Below, piece by piece: positions 1 through 8,175 of a stretch of 21,394 bases of DNA. The stretch spans positions 1-21,394 of the forward strand of contig DKBC01000278.1 in the NCBI GenBank assembly GCA_002451065.1, given 5' to 3'. Every line of letters begins with the position of its first letter. The first letter of the stretch is position 1. The notes under the pieces were generated by a model. That model had not been told where the DNA came from, searched no databases, and saw only the letters and a list, made by a program, of their open reading frames with translations. This DNA is from Betaproteobacteria bacterium UBA6910. GTDB taxonomy: Bacteria; Pseudomonadota; Gammaproteobacteria; Burkholderiales; UBA6910. Position numbers and translations under genes: made by a program.

Positions 1-378
1 CCACACCCACCAGGTGCCCCACATGGGCTTGCCCCACCAGGAGCCCGTCCACAGGGCCAGGAAGGTCATCAGGGCGCCGGTGGGCGCCAGGGCGCTCGCC
101 ATCATGAAGGAGAGCCGGGTATTGAAGGCGAGGCCGAGCGCGGCCCAGCACGCCATCACGACGTAAATGAACATGGACATCCATGCCGCGGGCACATGGA
201 TGAAGATGATGCGGTAGGCCTCCCCTTGCTGAAAATCCGTGGGCGCCTTGAAGAAGCCGATGTAGAGGCCCGCCACCGTGAGCACCGCGGCCAGGGCCGC
301 GAACCAGGGGATCATGCGGCCGGCGAGAAAGTAGAAACTCGCCGGCGACGAATACTTGAACCAGGCTATGTTCGCCAT
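1..378 (-). CDS. ccmC: CcmC heme exporter/heme-handling protein, C-terminus cut by window edge
   Basis: Inner-membrane protein of cytochrome c maturation System I; in known systems it presents heme at its periplasmic WWD region and loads it onto CcmE. The first 126 codons are visible, starting at ATG 378. The translation begins MANIAWFKYSSPASFYF, has a hydrophobic segment (about 23-42), the conserved stretch FIHVPAAWMSMFIY and, just before the edge, the WGTWWVW heme-binding core of the WWD domain. The rest of the protein lies outside the window. It starts one nucleotide after the ccmB stop, so it is the third gene of ccmABC. Whether ccmD, E, F, G and H follow cannot be seen. The family assignment is secure; intactness cannot be judged. 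Confidence 0.93.
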   Translation of the reverse strand, partial: MANIAWFKYSSPASFYFLAGRMIPWFAALAAVLTVAGLYIGFFKAPTDFQQGEAYRIIFIHVPAAWMSMFIYVVMACWAALGLAFNTRLSFMMASALAPTGALMTFLALWTGSWWGKPMWGTWWVW

Positions 379-379
379 G

Positions 380-1063
380 TCACTCCATGGAAATGCGAAG
401 CGCCGCCGCCGTGGCCCAGGGGGCGAACAGCAGAGCGAAAACCGTGAATGCGCCGAGCAGGGAGAGGTGCGCCTGGAACGCGAGGCCCGAGAGGCTCGCG
501 TCCACCGCGCCCGCGCCGAAGATCAGCACGGGGATGTACAGGGGCAGCACCAGCAGCGACAGCAGCACGCCGCCCCCCCGCAGCCCCAGGGTAAGGGCCG
601 CCCCGATGGCGCCGATGATGGACAGCACCGGCGTGCCCAGGATCAGGGACGCCACCAACACCATGAGTGCCTCCAGATCCAGGTTGAACTGCAGTCCCAG
701 GACCGGGGAGATGAGCACTAGGGGCACGCCCGACACCAGCCAGTGGGCGGCCACCTTGCCCAGCACCATGAGGGACAGGGGCTGGGGCGTGAGCATCATC
801 TGCTCCAGGGTCCCGTCCAGGTAATCCGCCGAAAACAGCCGCCCCAGGGAGAGCATGGAAGCGAGCAGCGCCGCCACCCAGACCACGCCCGGCGCCATGG
901 TGCGCAGCAGGTTCGGGTCGGGCCCCACGCCCAGGGGAAACAGGCTCACCACGATCACAAAAAAAAACAGGGTCGTCAGCACGTCGGCGCGCCGGCGCAT
1001 GGCGAGCAGCAGATCGCGCCGGATCACGTAGGCGACCAGGGAGAGCGTGCCCTCGACTCTCAC
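380..1063 (-). CDS. ccmB: CcmB heme exporter membrane subunit
   Basis: 227-aa integral membrane subunit that pairs with the CcmA ATPase; the complex acts in releasing holo-CcmE from CcmC during System I cytochrome c maturation. The length is normal for the family. About six hydrophobic segments are visible (for example around 25-45, 55-72, 98-125, 128-150, 158-190 and 196-222), and the N-terminal part carries the typical YVIRRDLLLAMRRRAD and the downstream DGTLEQMMLTP region. The start is GTG at 1063, overlapping the ccmA stop by four bases (GTGA), which indicates translational coupling. The ATG at 1054 or later is less favoured because of this overlap. No defect was seen. Confidence 0.95.
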   Translation of the reverse strand: MRVEGTLSLVAYVIRRDLLLAMRRRADVLTTLFFFVIVVSLFPLGVGPDPNLLRTMAPGVVWVAALLASMLSLGRLFSADYLDGTLEQMMLTPQPLSLMVLGKVAAHWLVSGVPLVLISPVLGLQFNLDLEALMVLVASLILGTPVLSIIGAIGAALTLGLRGGGVLLSLLVLPLYIPVLIFGAGAVDASLSGLAFQAHLSLLGAFTVFALLFAPWATAAALRISME

Positions 1064-1668
1064 GTCCCCAGCTCGAGATGACGGCTCTGCAGGTGCAGGT
1101 CATGGTGGGTGGTAAGGACGGCGACGCCGCCCTTCTCCAGGTGGCCCGCGATAAGGGACTGCACCAGGCCAGCAGCGGAGCGGTCAAGGGCCGTGAGCGG
1201 CTCGTCCAGCACCCACAGCGCGGTCCCGCACACCAGCAGCCGCCCCAGCGCCACGCGCCGGCGCTGGCCCGCGGACAGCACTTTGGCCGAAAGCGTTTCG
1301 CGTCCCTGCAGTCCCATGGTCTTGAGGGCAGCGTAGGCCTCCTGGCGCTCGATCTCGATGCCGTCGAGGCCGCTGGAAATGCGCAGGTTTTCCTCCGCCG
1401 TGAGTTCATCCTTCACCGCCGGCAGGTGGCCCAGGTAGGTCACGTCCCGGTAATAGTTCTCGCCCAGCTCCTTGATGGAAGATCCGTTCCAGCGGATCTC
1501 CCCATGGGCCGGAAGCATCAGGCCGCAGAGCATCCGCAACAGGCTGGTCTTGCCGGCGCCATTGGGTCCCCGCACCTGGAGCAGCTCGCCGGGGCCCAGC
1601 GCAAAACTCAGATCCGAGAACAGGCGGCGATCGCCCCGCACGCACTCGAGTTGAGTCACTTCCAGCAT
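1060..1668 (-). CDS. ccmA: CcmA heme-export ABC ATPase
   Basis: 202-aa ATP-binding subunit of the CcmAB complex of cytochrome c maturation System I, on the cytoplasmic face of the inner membrane. All ABC motifs are present: Walker A GPNGAGKT (34-41), signature LSAGQ (131-135), Walker B LWVLDEP (151-157) and the H-loop histidine in TTHHD (about 188). The length is typical of CcmA. The ATG at 1668 is used; only a weak Shine-Dalgarno-like GGAA precedes it. The 82-nt gap to the upstream oxidase-like gene contains a TATAAT box and a palindrome, so ccmABC may have its own promoter as well as read-through from the long operon. Confidence 0.96.
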   Translation of the reverse strand: MLEVTQLECVRGDRRLFSDLSFALGPGELLQVRGPNGAGKTSLLRMLCGLMLPAHGEIRWNGSSIKELGENYYRDVTYLGHLPAVKDELTAEENLRISSGLDGIEIERQEAYAALKTMGLQGRETLSAKVLSAGQRRRVALGRLLVCGTALWVLDEPLTALDRSAAGLVQSLIAGHLEKGGVAVLTTHHDLHLQSRHLELGT

Positions 1669-1698
1669 GCCATCGATTCCGAATCAAAAAAGTCTGCA

Positions 1699-1730
1699 AT
1701 TATACCCGACGGGAGCCCTGCCGCGGCAGG
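1699..1730 (-). promoter_or_regulatory. Possible ccmA promoter with palindromic operator
   Basis: On the minus strand a perfect TATAAT (-10) lies at 1704-1699, about 30 bp upstream of the ccmA ATG. The -35 position (about 1722-1727) shows no TTGACA match. It falls inside the perfect 14-bp palindrome CCTGCCGCGGCAGG (1717-1730). This layout fits a regulated or activator-dependent promoter. The palindrome could instead be a short hairpin (5-bp stem, 4-nt loop) at the end of the preceding gene. What is seen is the TATAAT and the palindrome; promoter activity is inferred. Confidence 0.4.
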
Positions 1731-1750
1731 ATGTTTCCGATTCCCGACAG

Positions 1751-3679
1751 TTACTTGCGGGATTGCGCCGGCGGCGGGGTTGCACCCTTCGCGACGTCGC
1801 GCTGGGTTTCCCACTCCCAGATTGCCGCCCGGGCCCTGGGCAGGAACGGATCGTCCGCGGACGAAAGGTGGACATAGGTGCGCATGGCACCCATGGCGCC
1901 CGCCAGATCTCCCGTGCCCTCCAAAGCCTCCGCCAGTCCGTAATAGGCGTTGGCCTGCATGGGGCGCAACGCGATGGCGCCCTCGAAAAAATCCCTTGCG
2001 ACATCGAAACGCTGGAGCCCGATCATGGCAAAGCCCATGTTGACGTGGGCCTCGGGGATGGTGGAATCCAGTTCCAGCACCCGGTGCAGGGCGGCGGCTG
2101 CGTACTCATACTGCTTGGCATGCAGCATCACCACCGCCTGCTCGAAGCGCGCCTTGATTTCGGCGCGGCGCTTTTCCGCAGCGTGTCCGCCGGGATCGCG
2201 CCGGGGATCAGTGGGCGGGGCCTGCACCCGGACACCGGGTCCCAATCCGGCGCCCGGCAACAGCGTCACCAGGGTGCCGGTCATCAGGATCAGGCCGAGC
2301 GTGAGCCCCAGCGCCAGGGGCCGTCGATCCATGGGCGCGGCGGACGGCCCGCTGGCCCCCAGCTCCCGGCGCGCCACCATGGCGCGAAACACCAGGATCA
2401 CGAACAGCAGGCTTCCTGCCACCGCCACCAAGCCGCCGACACCCATCACCGCCATACCCGCGGTTTCGGCAGCACCGTCGAGAAGCTGCTGGGCGCCGGC
2501 GGTCTTGCGCGACACCCCATGCCCGCCGGACCACGCCAGCCCGGCGGCCATCAGCAACGTGCCGCCGCCGTAGGCCCAGGCCTGCCAACGGGCCGCGCGC
2601 GCCGCCGGTGGCCGTAAGCCCAGGACCGGCAGCAGGCGCAGGGCAAACGCCATGTATGCCAGCGTCACCGCCCCGATCACGCCATGGTAATGGGCCGGAA
2701 CCATGGCATTGTCATGGCGGATCATGGCCCCCACGGCCAGGCCAAACGCGAACAGGAGAATGGACAGCAGCAGGGCAACCCGGCCCGGGCCATCCTCCGG
2801 CGCGCCGGCCTTGAGGGCGCGCCATGCCAGCATCAGTCCCAGAGGCGCGGCCGCGATCCAGGTGCCCCAGGACATCAGCAGGGTGAATGCGTGGCGGAAC
2901 TCCTTACTCGCCGGGATATAGGTGGCGTGGATCCACAGCGCCAGCGTCGCCGGCACCACGCCCAGCACCAGAAGCACCAGCGCTCCCCGCCGTGGCGCGC
3001 CGGCTCGGGAAGCCAGCGCCAGCCACACCACCAGCATCAGCAGCGTGTGCATGAACTGCATCCCATGCCCCGCTCCCCAGAACAGCGCTTCGTAATACGC
3101 CGCGGGAGGCAGGAAGTCCGGCAACGCCGCCGCGGACCAGCCGAGAGAAATCCCGGCAAGGACCGCCGCGAGCGCCCCGCACATGAGGCCGGTGTGGGAT
3201 ACCTGCGCAACGCCCGCCGCCGGCCGCCGCCCGGCCCACAGGGCGCGTACCAGGGTCGCGCCGAAGCCGGCGCCAAACAGCGCGAGTCCGGTGAGGAATA
3301 CCGAATTATGGAGCACCGGCACATAGTTGTTCACCAGCGCCTCGCCGCTTCCCGCCAGGGGCGACACCACCACCAGCACCGCGCCTGCGACGCATAACCA
3401 GAGTCCCGCCCAGCCCAGCCACAGGGCCCTGGGCGACAACCCGGCGCTCCACAGCACTCCGGCGAAGGAGAGGAACCAGATCAGGACCGAGAGGCTGACG
3501 TGCAGCACCAGCGCCGGGAAAAAGAAATCGTGGCCCGGAAAAACGGCGCCAAGACCGGGGGTGCGCGACAGCACCAGGAGCAGCGCGAACACCCCCGACG
3601 CCCCCAGGGCGGCGACCGCCAGGGCCAGCCAGCCGGTCGCCAGGCGGCGCGCCGCGGAATCTTCAGCAACCGGAAACAC
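1751..3679 (-). CDS. Heme-copper-oxidase-like membrane protein with C-terminal TPR domain; CuB site degenerate
   Basis: 642 aa. About 13 hydrophobic segments (residues 16-476) are followed by three TPR-like repeats (about 503-605). The membrane part aligns in order with heme-copper oxidase subunit I: H60 in TM2 and H332 in TM10 match the low-spin heme ligands, H330 the high-spin heme ligand, H205 (FWGAGHGMQF, in place of the usual GHPEVY) and H251 (IHATY, in place of HHMF) two CuB ligands. The second TM7 histidine is alanine (A252) and the cross-linked tyrosine of GHPEVY is absent. GVSRK at 388-392 resembles the propionate-binding arginine pair. A normal CuB centre is therefore unlikely, so oxygen reduction is doubtful. 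It may be a diheme quinol- or cytochrome-linked electron carrier. With 13 segments and a cytoplasmic N-terminus, the TPRs would face the periplasm. The GTG start at 3679 has no strong ribosome site and lies 15 nt after ccsA. Confidence 0.75.
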   Translation of the reverse strand: MFPVAEDSAARRLATGWLALAVAALGASGVFALLLVLSRTPGLGAVFPGHDFFFPALVLHVSLSVLIWFLSFAGVLWSAGLSPRALWLGWAGLWLCVAGAVLVVVSPLAGSGEALVNNYVPVLHNSVFLTGLALFGAGFGATLVRALWAGRRPAAGVAQVSHTGLMCGALAAVLAGISLGWSAAALPDFLPPAAYYEALFWGAGHGMQFMHTLLMLVVWLALASRAGAPRRGALVLLVLGVVPATLALWIHATYIPASKEFRHAFTLLMSWGTWIAAAPLGLMLAWRALKAGAPEDGPGRVALLLSILLFAFGLAVGAMIRHDNAMVPAHYHGVIGAVTLAYMAFALRLLPVLGLRPPAARAARWQAWAYGGGTLLMAAGLAWSGGHGVSRKTAGAQQLLDGAAETAGMAVMGVGGLVAVAGSLLFVILVFRAMVARRELGASGPSAAPMDRRPLALGLTLGLILMTGTLVTLLPGAGLGPGVRVQAPPTDPRRDPGGHAAEKRRAEIKARFEQAVVMLHAKQYEYAAAALHRVLELDSTIPEAHVNMGFAMIGLQRFDVARDFFEGAIALRPMQANAYYGLAEALEGTGDLAGAMGAMRTYVHLSSADDPFLPRARAAIWEWETQRDVAKGATPPPAQSRK

Positions 3680-3694
3680 GGAACGAGTCCGAGT

Positions 3695-4507
3695 CTAGAC
3701 CGCGCCCTTGTGGGGCGAGGTGGAAATGAACGGCACGCCAAAAAACGTGAGGAACGCGAGCACGAACACGGCGACGATCATGATCGCGCCGGTCTGAGGT
3801 TGGGTCTTGAAAGTGAGGCGGGCATGGATGGCAAACGCCACCGCGAGCCAGGTCAGGAAGGCCCAGGTCTCCAGGGGATCCCACGCCCAGTAGCGGCCCC
3901 ACGCATCCTGGGCCCAGATGGCGCCTGCCACCAGCATCAGGGTCTCGAAGATCAGTCCCACCGCCATCAGCCGGAATGACAACTCGTCGAGCCGGCCGCT
4001 GTCGGGCAACGGGGAAAATTTCTCCACGCCGATGCCCGCCGAGCGCAACAGGATCACACCGGAGATTCCCACCGCCACCAGCACCGCGCCCAGGAACACC
4101 TTGCCGAAACCGATGTGGATGTAGAGCCAGACGGTGCGGTAGGTGGGGGGGAAATGCCCCTCGCCCGGATGGGTCAGCATCAGCCAGCCCATCATCACGA
4201 ACAGGATCGGCATCACCACCGCCGCGGCCGGGCGCACTTGGGGAATGCGCCAGTAGGCGAGCAGGAACGCGACCGTCAGGCTCCAGATATTGCTGGACAG
4301 GATCTCGAACATGGTGATGAATGGCCCGTGACCCACGCGCTCCCAGCGGACCCCCAGAGCAAGCGTATGCAGCGCGAGGCCCGTAGCGAGCAGGGCAAGA
4401 ACAGTGCGCTCCGGGCGCTTCTTCAGCACCACGCTCAGGATCGCGAGGGATCCTCCCAGGACGTAAAACACGATGGCCGCCCACAGGACTCCCAGTTCCA
4501 GTTCCAT
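3695..4507 (-). CDS. ccsA: CcsA/ResC cytochrome c synthetase subunit (System II)
   Basis: 270-aa multi-pass inner-membrane protein of the CcsBA/ResBC cytochrome c synthetase, which delivers heme across the membrane and helps attach it to CXXCH motifs. The hallmark WWD motif is present as WAQDAWGRYWAWDPLETW (about 198-215), flanked by the expected external histidines H131 (YIHIGFG) and H228 (AIHARL). H47 lies in a membrane helix. The length fits CcsA/ResC. The ATG at 4507 lies three nucleotides after the resB stop. Together with ResB it forms a complete System II pair. The neighbours encode more than thirty heme attachment sites, so it is probably dedicated to, or needed for, this heavy heme load. 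Confidence 0.95.
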   Translation of the reverse strand: MELELGVLWAAIVFYVLGGSLAILSVVLKKRPERTVLALLATGLALHTLALGVRWERVGHGPFITMFEILSSNIWSLTVAFLLAYWRIPQVRPAAAVVMPILFVMMGWLMLTHPGEGHFPPTYRTVWLYIHIGFGKVFLGAVLVAVGISGVILLRSAGIGVEKFSPLPDSGRLDELSFRLMAVGLIFETLMLVAGAIWAQDAWGRYWAWDPLETWAFLTWLAVAFAIHARLTFKTQPQTGAIMIVAVFVLAFLTFFGVPFISTSPHKGAV

Positions 4508-4510
4508 GGG

Positions 4511-5500
4511 CTATTGGTCCCAGGGCCTGGCCGAAAACTTGCCCCAGAAATGCCAGCCGAGGCTGCCCACCGCCACCGCGCAGGCGGCGAACAGCCATGG
4601 CAGGGTCCAGTCGTAGAACACGGTGTATCCCATCCAGCTTCGCAATCCCCGGTACTCCAGGGTACCGTCGGGAAGTTCGAGACGGTCGCCCGGCTGTAGT
4701 TCCCGGCGCTCGCCCCCCGCGCGCACCACCAGGGTGTGATCCCGGGGCAGCCGGAATTCCGACGGCCGCTCGGGATCGAGGATCACCTCGTCGAATTGGA
4801 GCTGGGTCCACAGCGTCTGGCGGCTCCCCGGCGGCTGCCACTCCAGGGCCTGGCGGTACTCATGGATGGGATAGGACGGCAGATGGATGGTCCCGAACTG
4901 GGGCTCTCCGCCGCCTCTCGCATGCCAGAGAAAGGTCGGGGCAAAGCCTTTGTTGAAGCTGGTGTAAAAACGGTACCCTCGGAGCACTAGGGGATCCTGA
5001 TCCCCGATCACGCCGCGCTGCCACTGTCCCGAGCCGTCCTGCCAGGCCACCACGTTCTCGGTCCTCCCCCGGCGCACGCCGGGGGCGTACTGGATGCGAA
5101 AGCCTTCGTTGACGAAGGAAATCCGGTCCAGCCGGGACCAGTGGAACGGCCCCGCTTCCTGCTGTTTGAGAAACCCGGAGAAGGTCTCGCCCTCGGCCAA
5201 TTCAAGTTGTCCCTTGAGGTAAGTGAGGCGCCCCGCCGCCACCAGCAGCACGATGGTGATCAAGGCGAGATGAAACACCAGCAGCGCCGTCTGCCGGCGG
5301 AATATCCCGTTGGTGGCCACGGCCGCGGCGAGATTGGCGGCGAACAGGACCAGGGGCACCACCAGGGCCCAGGTGGTGCGAACCTCGCTGTTGTAGGACA
5401 CGACGATCCCCGCCGCCAGGGCAACGAGGATGACCAGGGTAAGCTTGAGGGAGGCCAACGCCTTGAGAGCGGCCTCGATGCGTACCTGCATGGAAGACAT
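4511..5500 (-). CDS. resB: ResB/CcsB cytochrome c biogenesis protein (System II)
   Basis: 329 aa when read from ATG 5500 (MSSMQVRIEA). Partner of CcsA in the System II cytochrome c synthetase. Three N-terminal hydrophobic segments (about 18-36, 43-62, 73-90) include the conserved membrane histidine H77 in VFHLALI. A large periplasmic region (about 92-295) follows, then a final membrane helix (about 300-318, LPWLFAACAVAVGSLGW). It is shorter than many ResB proteins, but this 4-TM layout is the usual core. An alternative start is the ATG at 5491. Neither has a clear Shine-Dalgarno sequence. The reading frame stays open further upstream into the cytochrome gene, but that extension has no membrane or family features and is rejected. 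The 80-nt gap to the 11-heme cytochrome shows no terminator. Confidence 0.9.
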   Translation of the reverse strand: MSSMQVRIEAALKALASLKLTLVILVALAAGIVVSYNSEVRTTWALVVPLVLFAANLAAAVATNGIFRRQTALLVFHLALITIVLLVAAGRLTYLKGQLELAEGETFSGFLKQQEAGPFHWSRLDRISFVNEGFRIQYAPGVRRGRTENVVAWQDGSGQWQRGVIGDQDPLVLRGYRFYTSFNKGFAPTFLWHARGGGEPQFGTIHLPSYPIHEYRQALEWQPPGSRQTLWTQLQFDEVILDPERPSEFRLPRDHTLVVRAGGERRELQPGDRLELPDGTLEYRGLRSWMGYTVFYDWTLPWLFAACAVAVGSLGWHFWGKFSARPWDQ

Positions 5501-5580
5501 AGGGGTGGCAGAGGATTCTGATGGCGGCGCGCCGCGGCGCAGGCCGCCGGCCGGTCCCCCCTCCGGCGTGGCTGGTTCGA

Positions 5581-8175
5581 TCAAGGGGGATTGGCGCAGT
5601 TTTCGTTGCTGTCGCGCATCCAGTTCCGCCCCGACTGGCCATTGCCCGGCGGCCCCGCCGATCCGCAGTCCGTCTCCACCCACTGCCCGCTGGAGCGGAA
5701 ATTGCGGACCTTGTTCATGGCGTTCATGTAGTACGGCCCGTTGGTGTAGCCCGCGGTGGTGTTGTTCCGCACCTGGGTGCCGATGGGAACGCCCACCTCC
5801 AGTCCCACGTCGTTCAGGTTGACCAGCAGGGCCATGTTCTTCCAGCCATGGGGCACCGCCACGTGGCACCAGGAGCAGCGCACCACCCGGTTGCCGATCC
5901 GGTCGGCGTGGATCCCGTGCCCGTCGCCCCGGTCGGTGTTGAATCCGGTCCCCGCGCCGTTTCGGTCGGCATAGTTGGCCGGGTTGTGGCACTTGAAGCA
6001 CAGGGTATTGCCCTGGCCGGTGCCCGAGAGCTGGTTCCAGGTGCCCTTCAGGATGAAGTTGTTGGCCGAGCCGTGGGGCCCCCAGGGGTTGCCGTCCTCG
6101 TTGGTGTTGGTGTTGCCGTTGGGCATCACGGTGGTCGCCGCGGTGTCCGTGCCGTGGCAGTCGGAGCAGTACATCGTGTTGGTGCCCACGGCATTGCTCC
6201 AGGGCGTGCGCCAGGGACCCGTGTTGCCGCCGCGGGCGGCCGCGGTGCGGCCGGTGGGGTTCATCACCGGGTGCCAGGAACGGTGGTTGTTGTTGTTGTA
6301 GGCCGGCGCCGCCCCGGCCTCCGATCCCCGGCTGTTCACCGTTCCCTGGTGCGTAAGCGGCGCCTGGAATTCCTTGGCCTGGTTGGTGTAGGTGGTATGG
6401 TTGCGGGCATCACTGGCCCGAGCCGCGGGCGTCAATCCCGGGCCGCCCAGCTGGGGCCGGGTAAGCGTGTTCGGATAGGTGTTGTCGTCGTCAGGGTAGC
6501 CGTAGTTGGAGTGGCACTTCATACAGATCTGGTACTCCCGGGTCACGTAGGGAGCGCCCACGTCGGTGGCCGCCGAGGGGCCCGGATCGCCGCGCTTCAC
6601 CTGGAACGAACTGGCGTTGGGCAGCTCGTGGAAGGAAGTCGAGGAATAGACGGGCTCGACGCCCCAAGCGCCCCGCAACACCCCGGAGACGACATTCGTG
6701 TGCGTGTAACCGGCCGCATCCTCGTGCCGGTGAGTGCCCGCCTTGGCATTGGTGACGGCCGGATTCAGGGGGCCCGGAATCCCGTTCTGGGACTTGATGA
6801 CGCGATGGGGATTGTGGCAGTCGGTGCATTCGGCGTGCCGGCTGTTGAGCCGTGTCCGGGATTCGATGAAATCGGCGCCGCAGCGGTTGGTAGCGTTGGT
6901 GGTTGCGCAATTCACGCCCAGTTCGGTGAATCCCGGCGCCGGTCCGGTGCCGATCTCATGCACTTCCGTGCCGCCGCCCTGGTCGAGGGTGGTGATGGGC
7001 ATGTGGCGCGCCAGCAGGAAGTCGCTGCGGATATTGGGCACGGTGGTGCCGCTCCCGGTGATGGCGCTGAGCGCGACGGTGGTATGGCACTGGTAGCAGG
7101 TTTCTTCCTGGGCCGAATTGCCTCCCGCCTTCGGGGTAGCCGTGCTGTCCGTCCCCTCCCGCGCCAGGCGCTTGGCCCCCGGAACGGTGTGTGTGTCATG
7201 GCAGTTCATGCAGGAGGCCCGCCACACGGGCAGGTTGGCGGGAAACTCCCGCAGGGTGGCCGAGGCCGCCGAGTAAGTCTCGTTGGCCACCAGCTGGTTG
7301 GCGTGGGCCGAGAACGCCCAAGTGCCGCTGCCGAGATTCTTGTCGTGGCAGGCGAGGCAGATGATATCGCTGGCGGGATCGTACTGGGCGCCGGCGGGCG
7401 GCAGATCCTGGAAGCGATTCTGGCGCAGGAACTTCTGGTTGCCGTTAGCGGGATTCGTCTCGTGGAGATGGGGATCGTGGCAGGTTCCGCATTGCACCTG
7501 TCCCAGGTTGCCGGCGCCGGTGGGCTCCAGGGGCAGCAGCGGCTTGTAGCCGGAAACCCGAACCCCGATGGTGGTCCCGGTTCCCACCGGCCACTTCTGC
7601 TGCGCGTCGACCCGGCTCAGCTCCCCGTCGCGGTCCGCCAGGGCGGAAGTGTAGCTCACGGAAATCGGGTGATCATTGGTGAGATCAATGCCCAGGTTCC
7701 GGGTAAAGCCGGTGGTGACGCCGCTGCCCGCCGGCATGGCGCCGCCGGCCGCCGTGCCCTGCATGGCGATGGTGGCGTTGGGAACCCCGTTCAGCACGTT
7801 GACATTGCCGATGGCCATGGTGCCATCGTGACAGGAGAGGCAGAGCTTGGAGCTCCCGCCCGGCTGGTCCAGAGTGCCCTGGATCGCCTCGGCGTCCAGG
7901 GAAAACGACGTGTAAGGCGTGTAGGTCTGGTTGGAGAGTTGCCGGTTCCACAGGGGCGTCACCCCCTGGGTCGCGGCGTGGGGCGTGTGGCAGAAAACGC
8001 AAACCTGGCTCTCCGTGGTGGCCCGGACTGGGCCCTGGCCGGTGGCGGACAGGTTGTGCTTGGTGGAGCGCACGTCCGACACCCGCTCCGCGTCCGCAGC
8101 GCCGATAGCGAGCAGCGCCAGCCCGCAGGCCAGCAGTGCGCCGCGCCGCCAGGAGAAGCGACGGCCTTCAGCCAT
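5581..8175 (-). CDS. Secreted 11-heme c-type cytochrome with OmcE-like N-terminal tetraheme module
   Basis: 864 aa with an N-terminal signal peptide (cleavage near AADA, about 29). Eleven CXXCH motifs start at C59, C112, C229, C273, C322, C360, C450, C551, C670, C726 and C767. The first four, with TKHN (H40), CHTPH (H66), NDHP (H169) and CHDPH (H236), repeat exactly the layout of the two tetraheme cytochromes at 16945 and 19364. Residues about 285-864 add a seven-heme extension ending in a Gly/Asn-rich tail after AVPHGWKN. The additional cysteines C423, C432, C837 and C860 could form disulfides. The ATG at 8175 is preceded by GGAGGGCAGG and overlaps the NHL gene by 8 nt. It is probably periplasmic or cell-surface. 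Its role as terminal or extracellular electron carrier is inferred from heme count and context. Confidence 0.9.
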   Translation of the reverse strand: MAEGRRFSWRRGALLACGLALLAIGAADAERVSDVRSTKHNLSATGQGPVRATTESQVCVFCHTPHAATQGVTPLWNRQLSNQTYTPYTSFSLDAEAIQGTLDQPGGSSKLCLSCHDGTMAIGNVNVLNGVPNATIAMQGTAAGGAMPAGSGVTTGFTRNLGIDLTNDHPISVSYTSALADRDGELSRVDAQQKWPVGTGTTIGVRVSGYKPLLPLEPTGAGNLGQVQCGTCHDPHLHETNPANGNQKFLRQNRFQDLPPAGAQYDPASDIICLACHDKNLGSGTWAFSAHANQLVANETYSAASATLREFPANLPVWRASCMNCHDTHTVPGAKRLAREGTDSTATPKAGGNSAQEETCYQCHTTVALSAITGSGTTVPNIRSDFLLARHMPITTLDQGGGTEVHEIGTGPAPGFTELGVNCATTNATNRCGADFIESRTRLNSRHAECTDCHNPHRVIKSQNGIPGPLNPAVTNAKAGTHRHEDAAGYTHTNVVSGVLRGAWGVEPVYSSTSFHELPNASSFQVKRGDPGPSAATDVGAPYVTREYQICMKCHSNYGYPDDDNTYPNTLTRPQLGGPGLTPAARASDARNHTTYTNQAKEFQAPLTHQGTVNSRGSEAGAAPAYNNNNHRSWHPVMNPTGRTAAARGGNTGPWRTPWSNAVGTNTMYCSDCHGTDTAATTVMPNGNTNTNEDGNPWGPHGSANNFILKGTWNQLSGTGQGNTLCFKCHNPANYADRNGAGTGFNTDRGDGHGIHADRIGNRVVRCSWCHVAVPHGWKNMALLVNLNDVGLEVGVPIGTQVRNNTTAGYTNGPYYMNAMNKVRNFRSSGQWVETDCGSAGPPGNGQSGRNWMRDSNENCANPP

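Noticed and set aside
4511..6001. Longer start for ResB reaching into the cytochrome gene
   Set aside because: The added 167 residues overlap CXXCH-coding sequence in another frame and have no ResB features.
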